Assembly (NCBI RefSeq): GCF_016464385.1
Contig: NZ_JADMLH010000004.1
Location: 451,479-515,478 of the forward strand
Source: Nucisporomicrobium flavum
GTDB taxonomy: Bacteria > Actinomycetota > Actinomycetes > Mycobacteriales > Micromonosporaceae
Reading direction: 5' to 3'
DNA: 64,000 nt
The position numbers and the translations under genes are program-made. This document shows, piece by piece, positions 34,741 through 41,821 of this stretch; the first letter of the stretch is position 1, and the number at the start of each line of letters is the position of its first letter. Under the pieces are notes generated by a model. It was not told the DNA's origin. It did no database searches and saw nothing but the letters and a program-made list of their open reading frames with translations.

Positions 34741-36881
34741 TCGGTTTGTCGAGCGTGCGGCTCGCGGGGTTCGAGCTGCGGCGTTTTCTGCGTGGCCGGC
34801 TCACCGCCGCCGCCCTGGTCGTCATCTGTGTGATTCCGCTGCTGTACGGCGCCCTCTACCTGTATGCGTTCTGGGATCCGTACGGGCGCCTCAACCACAT
34901 TCCCGCCGCGCTCGTTGTCGAGGACACGGCCGCGACCGCCAGTGATGGCACGAAGGTGCATGCGGGGCAGGATCTCGCCGATGAGCTGGTGCGGCGGGAA
35001 GTTTTCGACTGGCACGTGACCGACGAGAAGAGCGCCGAGAAGGGGCTTGCCGACGGCCGGTATCAGCTGTCGCTGCGCATTCCGCGTACGTTCTCGACGA
35101 ATCTGACCACCGGGCCGGACGCCGATGCCGCTCCGCGGGCTGCCGAGCTTGTCGTCGTCAACGATGACGCCACCAACTACCTGTCGGGCATCTTCTCGCG
35201 TACCGCCTTCGAGGAGGTTCGGGCAGCTGCGGCGCAGAGCGCTCAGTCCGGATACTTCGACAAGATGCTGATCGGTTTCACGGACTTGAAGCAGCAGACC
35301 GGCAAAGCGGCCGACGGCGCGCGCAAGCTCGACGGCGGGCTCACGGATGCGCGGAAGGGAGCCGGTCAGCTTCAGGCAGGTCTGGCCGACGCTGAGGAGG
35401 GCGCGGGCCGGCTGTCCGGCGGGCTCGGATCCGCCGCGCAGGGCGCCGACGATCTCGCCGACGGATTGGCCGCGCTGCAGACCGGGGCTGCCCAGCTGGC
35501 TACCGGCACGCAGCAGGCCGCAGCCGGTGGCCGGCAACTCGCGAACGCCGTGGATGCCGCCGCCAACCGGGTGGAGCCCGTGCTGCGGGACAACGCCGAG
35601 CTCATCGAGGACGCGGCGAATCAGGTTGCCCGCGGCGCCGACGTGTTGGCGGCCAACGTCAACCGGCTTGATGACGCCGCGGACGACGCCGTCCGTCATG
35701 CGACGCGGCTGCAGCGCTACCTGAACGGCCTGCCGGATGACACGCCGGGCATCGACCAGGCGCGCGCGTACGCGAAGGAGCTGGTCTCGGCGGCGAAGCG
35801 GGTGCAGTCCACGATCGACCGCGCCGACCTGAACGGGTTGAGCAAGCGGTTGCACACCGTGGCGGCCACTGCGCGAAAGGTGGCGGCGGCCGCGCCGCAC
35901 CTGGCCGACGATGTTGCGGCTGCCCGGGCGAAGGTCGACGACCTCGCAGCCGGCCTCGGGGACCTTGCCACGGGCGCGCAGCAGGTCAGCGATGGCGCGT
36001 CCGACGCGGCGACCGGCGCGACGCAGCTGCGCGGCGGCATTTTCCAGCTTGCGTCGGGCGCGCGGCAGCTCGACAGCGGTCTCGGGACTCTGTCCGACGG
36101 CGGTCGCCAGCTCGCGACGGGATTGGGTGATCTGCAGAGTGGCGCCGCTCAGCTCGCGTCCGGGCTGCGGGACGGTGCCGGGCAGATCCCCTCGTACGGC
36201 GACGACCCGTCGGACCGTGCCGACCTGCTCAGCAACCCGGTGCAGGTCGACCGCACCGTGCGACACCCGGCCGGAACCTATGGCGTCGGCTTCGCACCGT
36301 ACTTCCTGTCGCTCGCGCTGTGGGTCGGCGCGATGATCACTTACATGGTGATGCGGCCGCTGAACCGGCGTTACGTGGTGTCGGGCGCGCCCGCACATCG
36401 GGTCGCGTTCGCCGGGCTGCTGCCCGCGGTCGCGGTCGGGCTCGCGCAGGCCACGCTGCTCTTCCTGGTCGTGGTGTTCGGCCTCGGTCTGAGCCCACAC
36501 AATCCGCTGCTCACGCTCGGTCTGCTTGCGCTGACGGCGACGGCGTTCGCCGCGATCATGCAGCTGCTGGGCGCGGCTCTCGGCCCTGCCGGGCGCATCG
36601 TCGCGCTGGCACTGCTGATGCTCCAGCTGACATCGTCGGGCGGCACCTATCCGGTGCAGACCACGCCGTGGTTCTTCCAGGCGATCCACCCACTCCTCCC
36701 CATGACGTACGTCGTGGAGGCGTTGCGCCACACGATCGACGGAGGGCCGACGGGTACGGTGGTGACCGGCGTTCTGGCGCTCCTCGCGTACGGCCTCGGC
36801 GCCCTGGCGCTGACGGTCGCGGTGGCTCGCCGCAAACGTCGGCTGACTCGAACGGACCTGCACCCGGAGCTGGTGATCTGA
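34737..36881 (+). CDS. YhgE/Pip-family membrane protein
   Basis: 714 residues. One N-terminal helix (GRLTAAALVVICVIPLLYGA), then a large extracytoplasmic region including AALVVEDTAATASDG and VVVNDDATNYLSGIFSRTAF, and a long helical part with repeated GxxxLxxGLxxAxxGAxxL units (about 190-300 and 400-475). The C-terminal third holds an ABC-2-type membrane domain with five or six helices (FAPYFLSLALWVGAMITYMV, FAGLLPAVAVGLAQATLLFL, AALGPAGRIVALALLMLQLT, GVLALLAYGLGALALTVAVA). Family members include Bacillus YhgE and the phage-infection protein Pip. GTG 34737 overlaps the ABC stop (GTGA), so the two are coupled. Confidence 0.93.
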   Translation: MIGLSSVRLAGFELRRFLRGRLTAAALVVICVIPLLYGALYLYAFWDPYGRLNHIPAALVVEDTAATASDGTKVHAGQDLADELVRREVFDWHVTDEKSAEKGLADGRYQLSLRIPRTFSTNLTTGPDADAAPRAAELVVVNDDATNYLSGIFSRTAFEEVRAAAAQSAQSGYFDKMLIGFTDLKQQTGKAADGARKLDGGLTDARKGAGQLQAGLADAEEGAGRLSGGLGSAAQGADDLADGLAALQTGAAQLATGTQQAAAGGRQLANAVDAAANRVEPVLRDNAELIEDAANQVARGADVLAANVNRLDDAADDAVRHATRLQRYLNGLPDDTPGIDQARAYAKELVSAAKRVQSTIDRADLNGLSKRLHTVAATARKVAAAAPHLADDVAAARAKVDDLAAGLGDLATGAQQVSDGASDAATGATQLRGGIFQLASGARQLDSGLGTLSDGGRQLATGLGDLQSGAAQLASGLRDGAGQIPSYGDDPSDRADLLSNPVQVDRTVRHPAGTYGVGFAPYFLSLALWVGAMITYMVMRPLNRRYVVSGAPAHRVAFAGLLPAVAVGLAQATLLFLVVVFGLGLSPHNPLLTLGLLALTATAFAAIMQLLGAALGPAGRIVALALLMLQLTSSGGTYPVQTTPWFFQAIHPLLPMTYVVEALRHTIDGGPTGTVVTGVLALLAYGLGALALTVAVARRKRRLTRTDLHPELVI

Positions 36882-36886
36882 CAACC

Positions 36887-37471
36887 GTGGACGGACGGAC
36901 CCGCAGACGCGAGGACACCCGCCAGCGCCTGTACGAGGCAGCGGTGGAACTGATCGCCGAGCAGGGTTTCTCCGCCACGACGGTCGACGACATCGCCCTG
37001 CGCGCGAAGGTTGCCAAGGGCACGGTGTACTACAACTTCGCGTCGAAGACGGCGCTGTTCGAGGAGCTGCTGCGCCACGGTATCGGTCTGTTGACCGACG
37101 AGTTCCGTGCCGCCGTCGCCGGCCTGCCACCGCGGGAAGCCGTCGGGGCCCTCGTACGGGCGCAACTGGAATACATCCGGCGCTACCGAGCCTTCGCACA
37201 ACTCCTCCTCTCCGAGATGTGGCGGACGAACCGCGAGTGGCAGCAGACCCTGGTGCTTCTCCGCGAACAGGCGATCGGCGTGATCGCGGAGACGGTGCAG
37301 GCCGGCGTGGACTCCGGTGACCTGCCCGCCGAGCTGGACGTGCGAGTGGCGTCGTCGGCGCTCTTCGGTGTCGGTCTGGTCGTGGCGGTGGACTGGCTGG
37401 TGTTCCAGCCGGACCGAGCTATCGAGGACGTGGAGCAGTCGCTGCTGGCGATCGTTCGCAGGGTGGCTTGA
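36887..37471 (+). CDS. TetR-family repressor of the ABC/YhgE operon
   Basis: 194 residues, GTG 36887, five nt after the YhgE stop. HTH: RRREDTRQRLYEAAVELIAE, QGFSATTVDDIALRAKVAKG, TVYYNFASKTALFEELLRHG. The C-terminal part (VRAQLEYIRRYRAFAQLLLS, DLPAELDVRVASSALFGVGL) is a ligand-binding helical bundle. It is the third gene of a self-contained operon, and the palindrome ACTGACCAGTCAGT in the operon promoter is the likely binding site, giving negative autoregulation with an inducer, perhaps a membrane-active compound (inference). Confidence 0.95.
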   Translation: MDGRTRRREDTRQRLYEAAVELIAEQGFSATTVDDIALRAKVAKGTVYYNFASKTALFEELLRHGIGLLTDEFRAAVAGLPPREAVGALVRAQLEYIRRYRAFAQLLLSEMWRTNREWQQTLVLLREQAIGVIAETVQAGVDSGDLPAELDVRVASSALFGVGLVVAVDWLVFQPDRAIEDVEQSLLAIVRRVA

Positions 37472-37547
37472 CGCCGTGCCGGTGCGGAACCGGCCGACGA
37501 AGAAGGTCCAGGTGAAGACGCGCCGCCAGCGTTGGTGACTGGAAAGC

Positions 37548-37673
37548 GTGCGGCGGACGACGGACTGACCAGCACCGTGCGGCGGATGACGAACTGACCA
37601 GCACCGTGCGGCGGATGACGGACTGACCAGCACCGTGCGGCGGATGACGAACTGACCAGCACCGTGCGGCGCG
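37548..37673. repeat. Five copies of a 29-bp tandem repeat
   Basis: gtgcggcgga starts at 37548, 37577, 37606, 37635 and (partly) 37664, i.e. an exact 29-bp period: gtgcggcggatgacgaactg then accagcacc. The copies alternate gacgga/gacgaa. Since 29 is not a multiple of three the array is not a coding repeat. The rest of 37472-37843 holds smaller gcgcgaccggcgcg repeats and no gene. Confidence 0.85.
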
Positions 37674-37843
37674 CGCCGATCCGCGCGACCGGCGCGCCGA
37701 CCAGCGCGACCGGCGCGCGCCGATCCGGACGGCTGGCGCGGGTCCACCCCTGCGGCCCTCGCCTCAGCCGGTCCCTCGACGCCGCCCGGAAGCCTGCTCG
37801 GCGGCGGTCACCCGACCGGCATCCCCGAGGCGTCTGAAGTGCT

Positions 37844-38368
37844 TCATCGGTTGGCGCCCGACAGCACGACGAGCAGGGGCACGACCCGTTCGCCCGGAAC
37901 CGCGTAATGCCCGCGGGCGGAGGAGCGCAGCCATCCCGCGCTGACGAGCTGCTTGAGGTGGTGGTACACCTGCCCGGTCGTGCCCAGCCCGTCGTCGGCG
38001 GCGAGCTCTGCGGCCGTACGCGTGCCCTGAAGCACCCGGCGCAGCAGCAGGAGCCGGGCGGGATGGCCGAGCGCACCCAGCGTGCCCGCCCACTCCGACC
38101 AGTCGGCATCGAAGAGGTCGTCGACGGTTGTGCCCAGCTGCCAGTCGTAGTGCTCACCGGTCGGCAGGTCGACGGTGCCCGTGTAGAGCACCGCGCCCGA
38201 ATTGTCCTCGCCGACCCGTTCCCGGAGGCCTTCCAGCGCCCAGTACATATCGGTGTGGTGCTTCGTAGCTGGCGGCTTCTCGTCGGTGATCTTGCTGATG
38301 AGATCCGCGAAGCGTCGCTCGAGGTCGGAGACGCGGCGCTCGAGGGGATTCGGTTCGGTCGGCGTCAT
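37844..38368 (-). CDS. ArsR-type winged-helix regulator with N-terminal coiled coil
   Basis: 174 residues. N-terminal coiled coil NPLERRVSDLERRFADLISK, a middle part with YWALEGLRERVGEDNSGAVL, then an ArsR-like winged helix: LGALGHPARLLLLRRVLQGT, RTAAELAADDGLGTTGQVYH, HLKQLVSAGWLRSSARGHYA, ending PLLVVLSGA. No CxC metal site, so metal sensing is unlikely. It starts 3 nt after the DUF998 gene and is probably co-transcribed with it. Confidence 0.9.
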   Translation of the reverse strand: MTPTEPNPLERRVSDLERRFADLISKITDEKPPATKHHTDMYWALEGLRERVGEDNSGAVLYTGTVDLPTGEHYDWQLGTTVDDLFDADWSEWAGTLGALGHPARLLLLRRVLQGTRTAAELAADDGLGTTGQVYHHLKQLVSAGWLRSSARGHYAVPGERVVPLLVVLSGANR

Positions 38369-38371
38369 GCC

Positions 38372-39097
38372 CTACACTTTTACGGAAGAACGTAATAACG
38401 TCAAGAGGGCCGTCCCGGAGAGCCAGCTCACCGCGACGATCAGCAAGATCCGCTCGAGGATGGCGCCGGTCAGGCCTCTGCCCACGAAGAGCATGGTCAG
38501 GCCCAGCGCGCCGCCCAGCGGGACGGTGAGGACGGTCGCGATGAGAGCGAGCCGTCGCATGACACGCGTGAAGAGGGGGGTGAGAGCGACAGTGAGCATG
38601 GCGCCGGCCAGTACGGCCATCCCGACGATGCTTGCTGCGGTGTGCACGACATCGCTGACCGTGGTGCGCTCGAAGGGTGGCAGGGGGCATTGGTCGGTGC
38701 AGGGCACGACGCCGGAGGTCGCGGCGAGCACTCCCGCGCTGCCCAGCAGCGCCAACAGCAGGCGGGAAGCGGGGCGCAGGGCTAGTCCGAGCAGTGCCAC
38801 GCCGGCTGCAAGAAGAACCAATCCCCACCTGTACGCGGTCGCCAGCGGCGAAGCGGAGGTGCCGGCCTCGCTCACATATCCCTGCAGCCACGAGCCCGGC
38901 GCGGTCACCAGGGCGACGAGCATGATCAGGGCGCCTACGACGACCGCGAGAACGGCGGCGGCGCTCAGGGCGCGGCCCGCGTCGGTGCCGGTGGGGTCCA
39001 TGCGGTCGGGCTCGGCGCCGCGGTCGGCCCCGGCTGGTCGGGTCGGCGCAGATGCCGGCGTCACTCCTTCGACGCGGGTGCGGGGGTGGTCACCCAT
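38372..39097 (-). CDS. DUF998 membrane protein
   Basis: 241 residues. After a hydrophilic head come six membrane segments (AAAVLAVVVGALIMLVALVT, YRWGLVLLAAGVALLGLALR, LLLALLGSAGVLAATSGVVP, ASIVGMAVLAGAMLTVALTP, LALIATVLTVPLGGALGLTM, ILLIVAVSWLSGTALLTLL). The pattern YVSEAGTSASPLATAYRWGL and PCTDQCPLP fits DUF998. Function unknown. Precedes and is coupled to the ArsR-type gene. Confidence 0.85.
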   Translation of the reverse strand: MGDHPRTRVEGVTPASAPTRPAGADRGAEPDRMDPTGTDAGRALSAAAVLAVVVGALIMLVALVTAPGSWLQGYVSEAGTSASPLATAYRWGLVLLAAGVALLGLALRPASRLLLALLGSAGVLAATSGVVPCTDQCPLPPFERTTVSDVVHTAASIVGMAVLAGAMLTVALTPLFTRVMRRLALIATVLTVPLGGALGLTMLFVGRGLTGAILERILLIVAVSWLSGTALLTLLRSSVKV

Positions 39098-39192
39098 GGG
39101 CGTGCGGGAGCAGGTGCTGCCCGGGGGTGGTGGGCCTCATGATCGCGAGCATGCGTTCCACGCTAGCGCCGGGATGGTGATCGAATGGTTGG

Positions 39193-40047
39193 GTGGCGCG
39201 GACCGTGGTGATCACCGGAGGCAGTTCGGGTATCGGCTTGGCGGCGGCTGCCGCGCTGGCCCGGGGCGGAGACGAGGTTGTGCTGCTCGGACGCAACCCC
39301 GAACGGCTTGCGCGGGCCGTCGACGTGGTCCGCGAGGCCGGCGGCCGGACCCCGGCGGCGTACCGGGCGGACTTCGCCGTGCTTGGCGAGGTCCGTGATG
39401 TCGGCGTGCGCCTGGCCGAGGAATACGGGCGGATTCACGTCCTCGTCAACAATGCCGGGCAGCTCACGTCGGTGCGCCGGCCGACCGTCGACGGCTTCGA
39501 CCCGACCATGCAGACGAACCACCTCGCCGGATTCCTGCTCACGCATCTGCTCCTGGAGCCGTTGCGAGCAGCGGCGACCGAGGGGACGCCGGCTCGGGTC
39601 GTCACGACCGGGTCCGCGGCCGAGGTGTGGGGCACGCTCGACGTCGCGCGTCCTGGCCGGCGTCAGCTCAGCCGGTGGCTCGCGTACGGGGCCAGCAAGC
39701 AGGCCAACCTGTTGTTCACGATCGAGGCGGCGCGGCGGTGGGCGCCGTACGGGATCGTGCCGACCTGCTTCTTCCCCGGGTTGATCCGCAGCGGCTTCGG
39801 GCGGCGAAGTCCCGTCTTTTCGCTGGCCGGCACGTTGCCGCTGGTGTTCCGCAGTGCGGAGGAGGGTGCCGAGACCCTGGTGTGGCTGGCGAAAGATCCG
39901 GCTGGTCTGGTGCCGGGCGGGTACTTCGCGTGGCAGCGGCCGTTCGGGGCGACCGCACGGTCCACGGACGCCCGGCGCGCTCAGGCGCTGTGGGATTCGA
40001 GTCTGGCGGCGGTCGGTCTCGTCGAGAGCGGACAGCCGGGCAGGTAA
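39193..40047 (+). CDS. Short-chain dehydrogenase/reductase
   Basis: 284 residues. Cofactor motif ARTVVITGGSSGIGLAAAAA with the following GGDEVVLLGRNPERLARAVD (an R after the second strand suggests NADP), HVLVNNAGQL, catalytic S at VVTTGSAAEVWG and YGASK in WLAYGASKQANLLF. It resembles the retinol-dehydrogenase-like group, as does the SDR at 17273. GTG 39193. It stands alone, divergent from DUF998. Substrate unknown. Confidence 0.9.
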   Translation: MARTVVITGGSSGIGLAAAAALARGGDEVVLLGRNPERLARAVDVVREAGGRTPAAYRADFAVLGEVRDVGVRLAEEYGRIHVLVNNAGQLTSVRRPTVDGFDPTMQTNHLAGFLLTHLLLEPLRAAATEGTPARVVTTGSAAEVWGTLDVARPGRRQLSRWLAYGASKQANLLFTIEAARRWAPYGIVPTCFFPGLIRSGFGRRSPVFSLAGTLPLVFRSAEEGAETLVWLAKDPAGLVPGGYFAWQRPFGATARSTDARRAQALWDSSLAAVGLVESGQPGR

Positions 40048-40083
40048 CGCCGCTCGCTGGGTGGCCGACGCCGGTTCGGCGCT

Positions 40084-40275
40084 CGTCATGTCCTGTCGGT
40101 GAGGCGCCGACGGAAGGGTGACCATGTCGGGCCATCGCCGGCATGGGGCACGGTGACGGAGGTGGTGCTGCTCGCGGGGCAGCTGGCGCCGGCCCGGTGG
40201 TCGCCCATGTCATGTCGGTGCGGCGTCCCGCCAGGGTGACTATGGCTGGCCACCCTCGGCGTGGGTCACGGCGAC
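40084..40275. repeat. Imperfect direct repeat of about 70 bp
   Basis: The segments at about 40084-40157 and 40207-40275 align as diverged copies (gtcatgtc...gtcggtg..., agggtgac(c/t)atg..., cggcgtgggtcacgg versus cggcatggggcacgg), 120 bp apart. The second copy reaches the stop of merR at 40266, so it may be a decayed partial duplication of the gene end. Confidence 0.5.
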
Positions 40276-40664
40276 GAAGGCGAGCGCTCGGTGGTCGGGG
40301 AGGGGTAGTAGTTGGTGGTTGCGATGTCGGGGCGTGTCTGGGTCGGGATGTCCGCGTCGTCGTCGGGGGTGAGGGTGCCGCCCAGGTCGATGATGCGGCG
40401 GTGGGCGACCTCCAGGCGGTCCTCCAGCTTCACGATCCGGCAGGCCGCGGCGAGCGGCATGCCGTCGTTCAGGAGTTGCCTCACGCGTTCCGCCAGGAGC
40501 AGTTGGTGGCGCGAGTAGCGGCGGTGGCCGCCCCCGGAACGTTCCGGCTCGATGAGGCCGGCCGTGCCGAGGCTTCGCAGGAAGGCAGGTGTCACGCCGA
40601 TCATGGCGGCGGCCCTGCCCATCGAGTACGCCGGGTAGTCGGCATCGTCGAACGGGGTGCTCAT
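40266..40664 (-). CDS. MerR-family regulator
   Basis: 132 residues. N-terminal MerR-type winged helix: YSMGRAAAMIGVTPAFLRSL, GTAGLIEPERSGGGHRRYSR, then helix LLLAERVRQLLNDGMPLAAA and dimerisation helix KLEDRLEVAHRRIIDLGG. The GGGHRRYS wing is diagnostic. The tail (about 35 residues) is disordered and lacks metal ligands. GGAAGG precedes ATG 40664. An upstream leader with a strong hairpin and a possible micro-ORF suggests complex control. From memory similar short MerR proteins are frequent in actinobacteria, some HspR-like. Confidence 0.9.
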   Translation of the reverse strand: MSTPFDDADYPAYSMGRAAAMIGVTPAFLRSLGTAGLIEPERSGGGHRRYSRHQLLLAERVRQLLNDGMPLAAACRIVKLEDRLEVAHRRIIDLGGTLTPDDDADIPTQTRPDIATTNYYPSPTTERSPSSP

Positions 40665-40693
40665 GGTGCCTTCCGGGGAGTCCTGCAGACAAT

Positions 40694-40724
40694 CCAAGGC
40701 CCCGGCGGGTTACCGGGGCCTTGG
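40694..40724 (-). terminator. Perfect 12-bp hairpin 30 nt upstream of merR
   Basis: CCAAGGCCCCGG (40694-40705) and CCGGGGCCTTGG (40713-40724) pair perfectly around a 7-nt loop. It lies between the stop of the possible micro-ORF (40761) and the merR start, so it may end a short upstream transcript or attenuate merR. Confidence 0.7.
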
Positions 40725-40760
40725 CTGTTCAATTCTGCGCCGACCGTCGTCGGCAAGGCC

Positions 40761-40925
40761 TTACCGCCTGCGTGCCGCTAGCGGACGGCCTGAGTGTTGG
40801 GCATCGGCTGCGATCACCTCTCGTCGGGTCGGGGACGTGGCGATTTCGCGTTGCTGCGGTATCTCGTCCTCCTTAACCAACTCAGCGTCTGTGCCAGTTG
40901 CGTTGTCGGCTGTGCGTGCCGACAA
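40761..40925 (-). CDS. Candidate 54-residue micro-ORF in the merR leader
   Basis: An open frame runs from a TGA upstream of 40938 to TAA at 40761. From TTG 40925 it encodes 54 residues: SARTADNATGTDAELVKEDE, then IPQQREIATSPTRREVIAAD, then AQHSGRPLAARRR. Composition is protein-like, not GC-biased junk, though GC at third positions is lower than in neighbours. TTG 40925 overlaps a 9-bp hairpin; alternatively a good AAGGAGG at about 40867-40873 sits ideally before ATA 40862, which would give 33 residues from an unusual start. A TAGGAT at 40936-40931 may be the -10. I do not recognise the product. Other readings: a leader RNA or a small RNA. Confidence 0.4.
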   Translation of the reverse strand: MSARTADNATGTDAELVKEDEIPQQREIATSPTRREVIAADAQHSGRPLAARRR

Positions 40926-40926
40926 C
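40902..40926 (-). promoter_or_regulatory. 9-bp inverted repeat at the start of the merR leader
   Basis: GTTGTCGGC and GCCGACAAC are perfect inverted repeats around 7 nt, directly downstream of TAGGAT (40931-40936). It could be an operator near the transcription start or an RNA hairpin over the TTG. Confidence 0.55.
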
Positions 40927-40972
40927 CACGATCCTAGGCCCGTTCACTGTCAATTTCTAGACTCGCCGCTGT

Positions 40973-41725
40973 AGATTTTCTGGCGTGTTGAGTAGGGAAT
41001 CGGCCTTCGCCGAGTAGGTGCCGGGGCGCTCCGCCGCGGCCCGGTAGGGCGAGGGTGGCGAGGCGTCTCAGGCAGGCGAGATCCGGTCGCTACAGGAGCG
41101 GGCGGCCCAGGCTGCGGGCGGCTCGTAGCTGCAGCAACCAGGAAAGTCGCAGCGACGGAGGGCGCGGCAGTCCGGCGGTCGCGACAGCGGCGGGCACGGT
41201 ATCGCGCGGGATGCGGCGAAGGACCGGGCGCCGGGTGCGAGGCCACGAGGTCGGGTGCGGATTGCGCCGAGACGACGGCCGGGCGCGGGGTGCGCGGTGA
41301 TGGGGCCTGGCGCCCGGTGTGCGGTGATGAGGACCGTGCGCGGGGTGCGCCGTGGTGACGATCGGGCGGCGAGTGCGGCGCTCGACGAGAGTGCGTCGTA
41401 CCGGGTCGGGCCGCCGTACGAGGTAGGTGCGGCGGTGCGGGGCGGGCGCATGGCACGGCTGTCCGCCGTGTCGAGAGAGAGGTGACCGCGCCCCGCGCCG
41501 CCGCGGGATGGGAGCCGGTGTGGTGCTCCCCGGTGTTCGCGATGCCTGCCGAGGGCTCGCGCGCTTGCTCGTGCGCCGATCCGGGTGGTTCGCCCGGTTG
41601 CGCCGGTAGCGTCAGAACACCGGCAGGGACTTGCCTGATCGGCGGCGGGCTGTGCCGCGCCGCGCTTTCCGGTGCCCTGTCATGGGTACGAGTGTGCGGG
41701 CGGCGGACGGCGTGCGGCAACGCAA
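40973..41725. other. Gene-poor stretch with a possible gene remnant
   Basis: About 750 bp of biased sequence with short repeats such as gcgcggggtgcgcg and cgcccggtgtgcgg around 41280-41350. One frame at 41482-41742 (plus) has a protein-like piece, WEPVWCSPVFAMPAEGSRAC then SCADPGGSPGCAG, faintly like the N-terminus of Streptomyces-type primase/polymerase proteins, but it loses sense after about 55 residues. A decayed gene is possible; I cannot confirm it. Confidence 0.35.
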
Positions 41726-41754
41726 TTAACACGGCTCATTGACGTGCGTAACAC
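41726..41754 (+). promoter_or_regulatory. Probable promoter of the permease-glnA4 cluster
   Basis: TTAACA (41726-41731) and TAACAC (41749-41754) are separated by 17 nt, about 70 nt upstream of ATG 41822. The region is locally AT-rich. I see no certain GlnR box. Confidence 0.4.
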
Positions 41755-41821
41755 CAGGGGGAGATCATCACCGAACGGCGGTGGCCCAGGTCACAGCCGC
41801 CCCTCGGTCTAGGGAGCCTTC

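Noticed and set aside
41482..41742. A full primase/polymerase-type protein
   Set aside because: Only about 55 residues look protein-like (WEPVWCSPVFAMPAEGSRAC), then the sense is lost. I mention it only as a possible remnant.
41700..41821. GlnR-type operator before the permease
   Set aside because: TnAC half-sites occur (41727-41752), but their spacing (13 and 9) does not fit the about 11-bp pattern of GlnR boxes.
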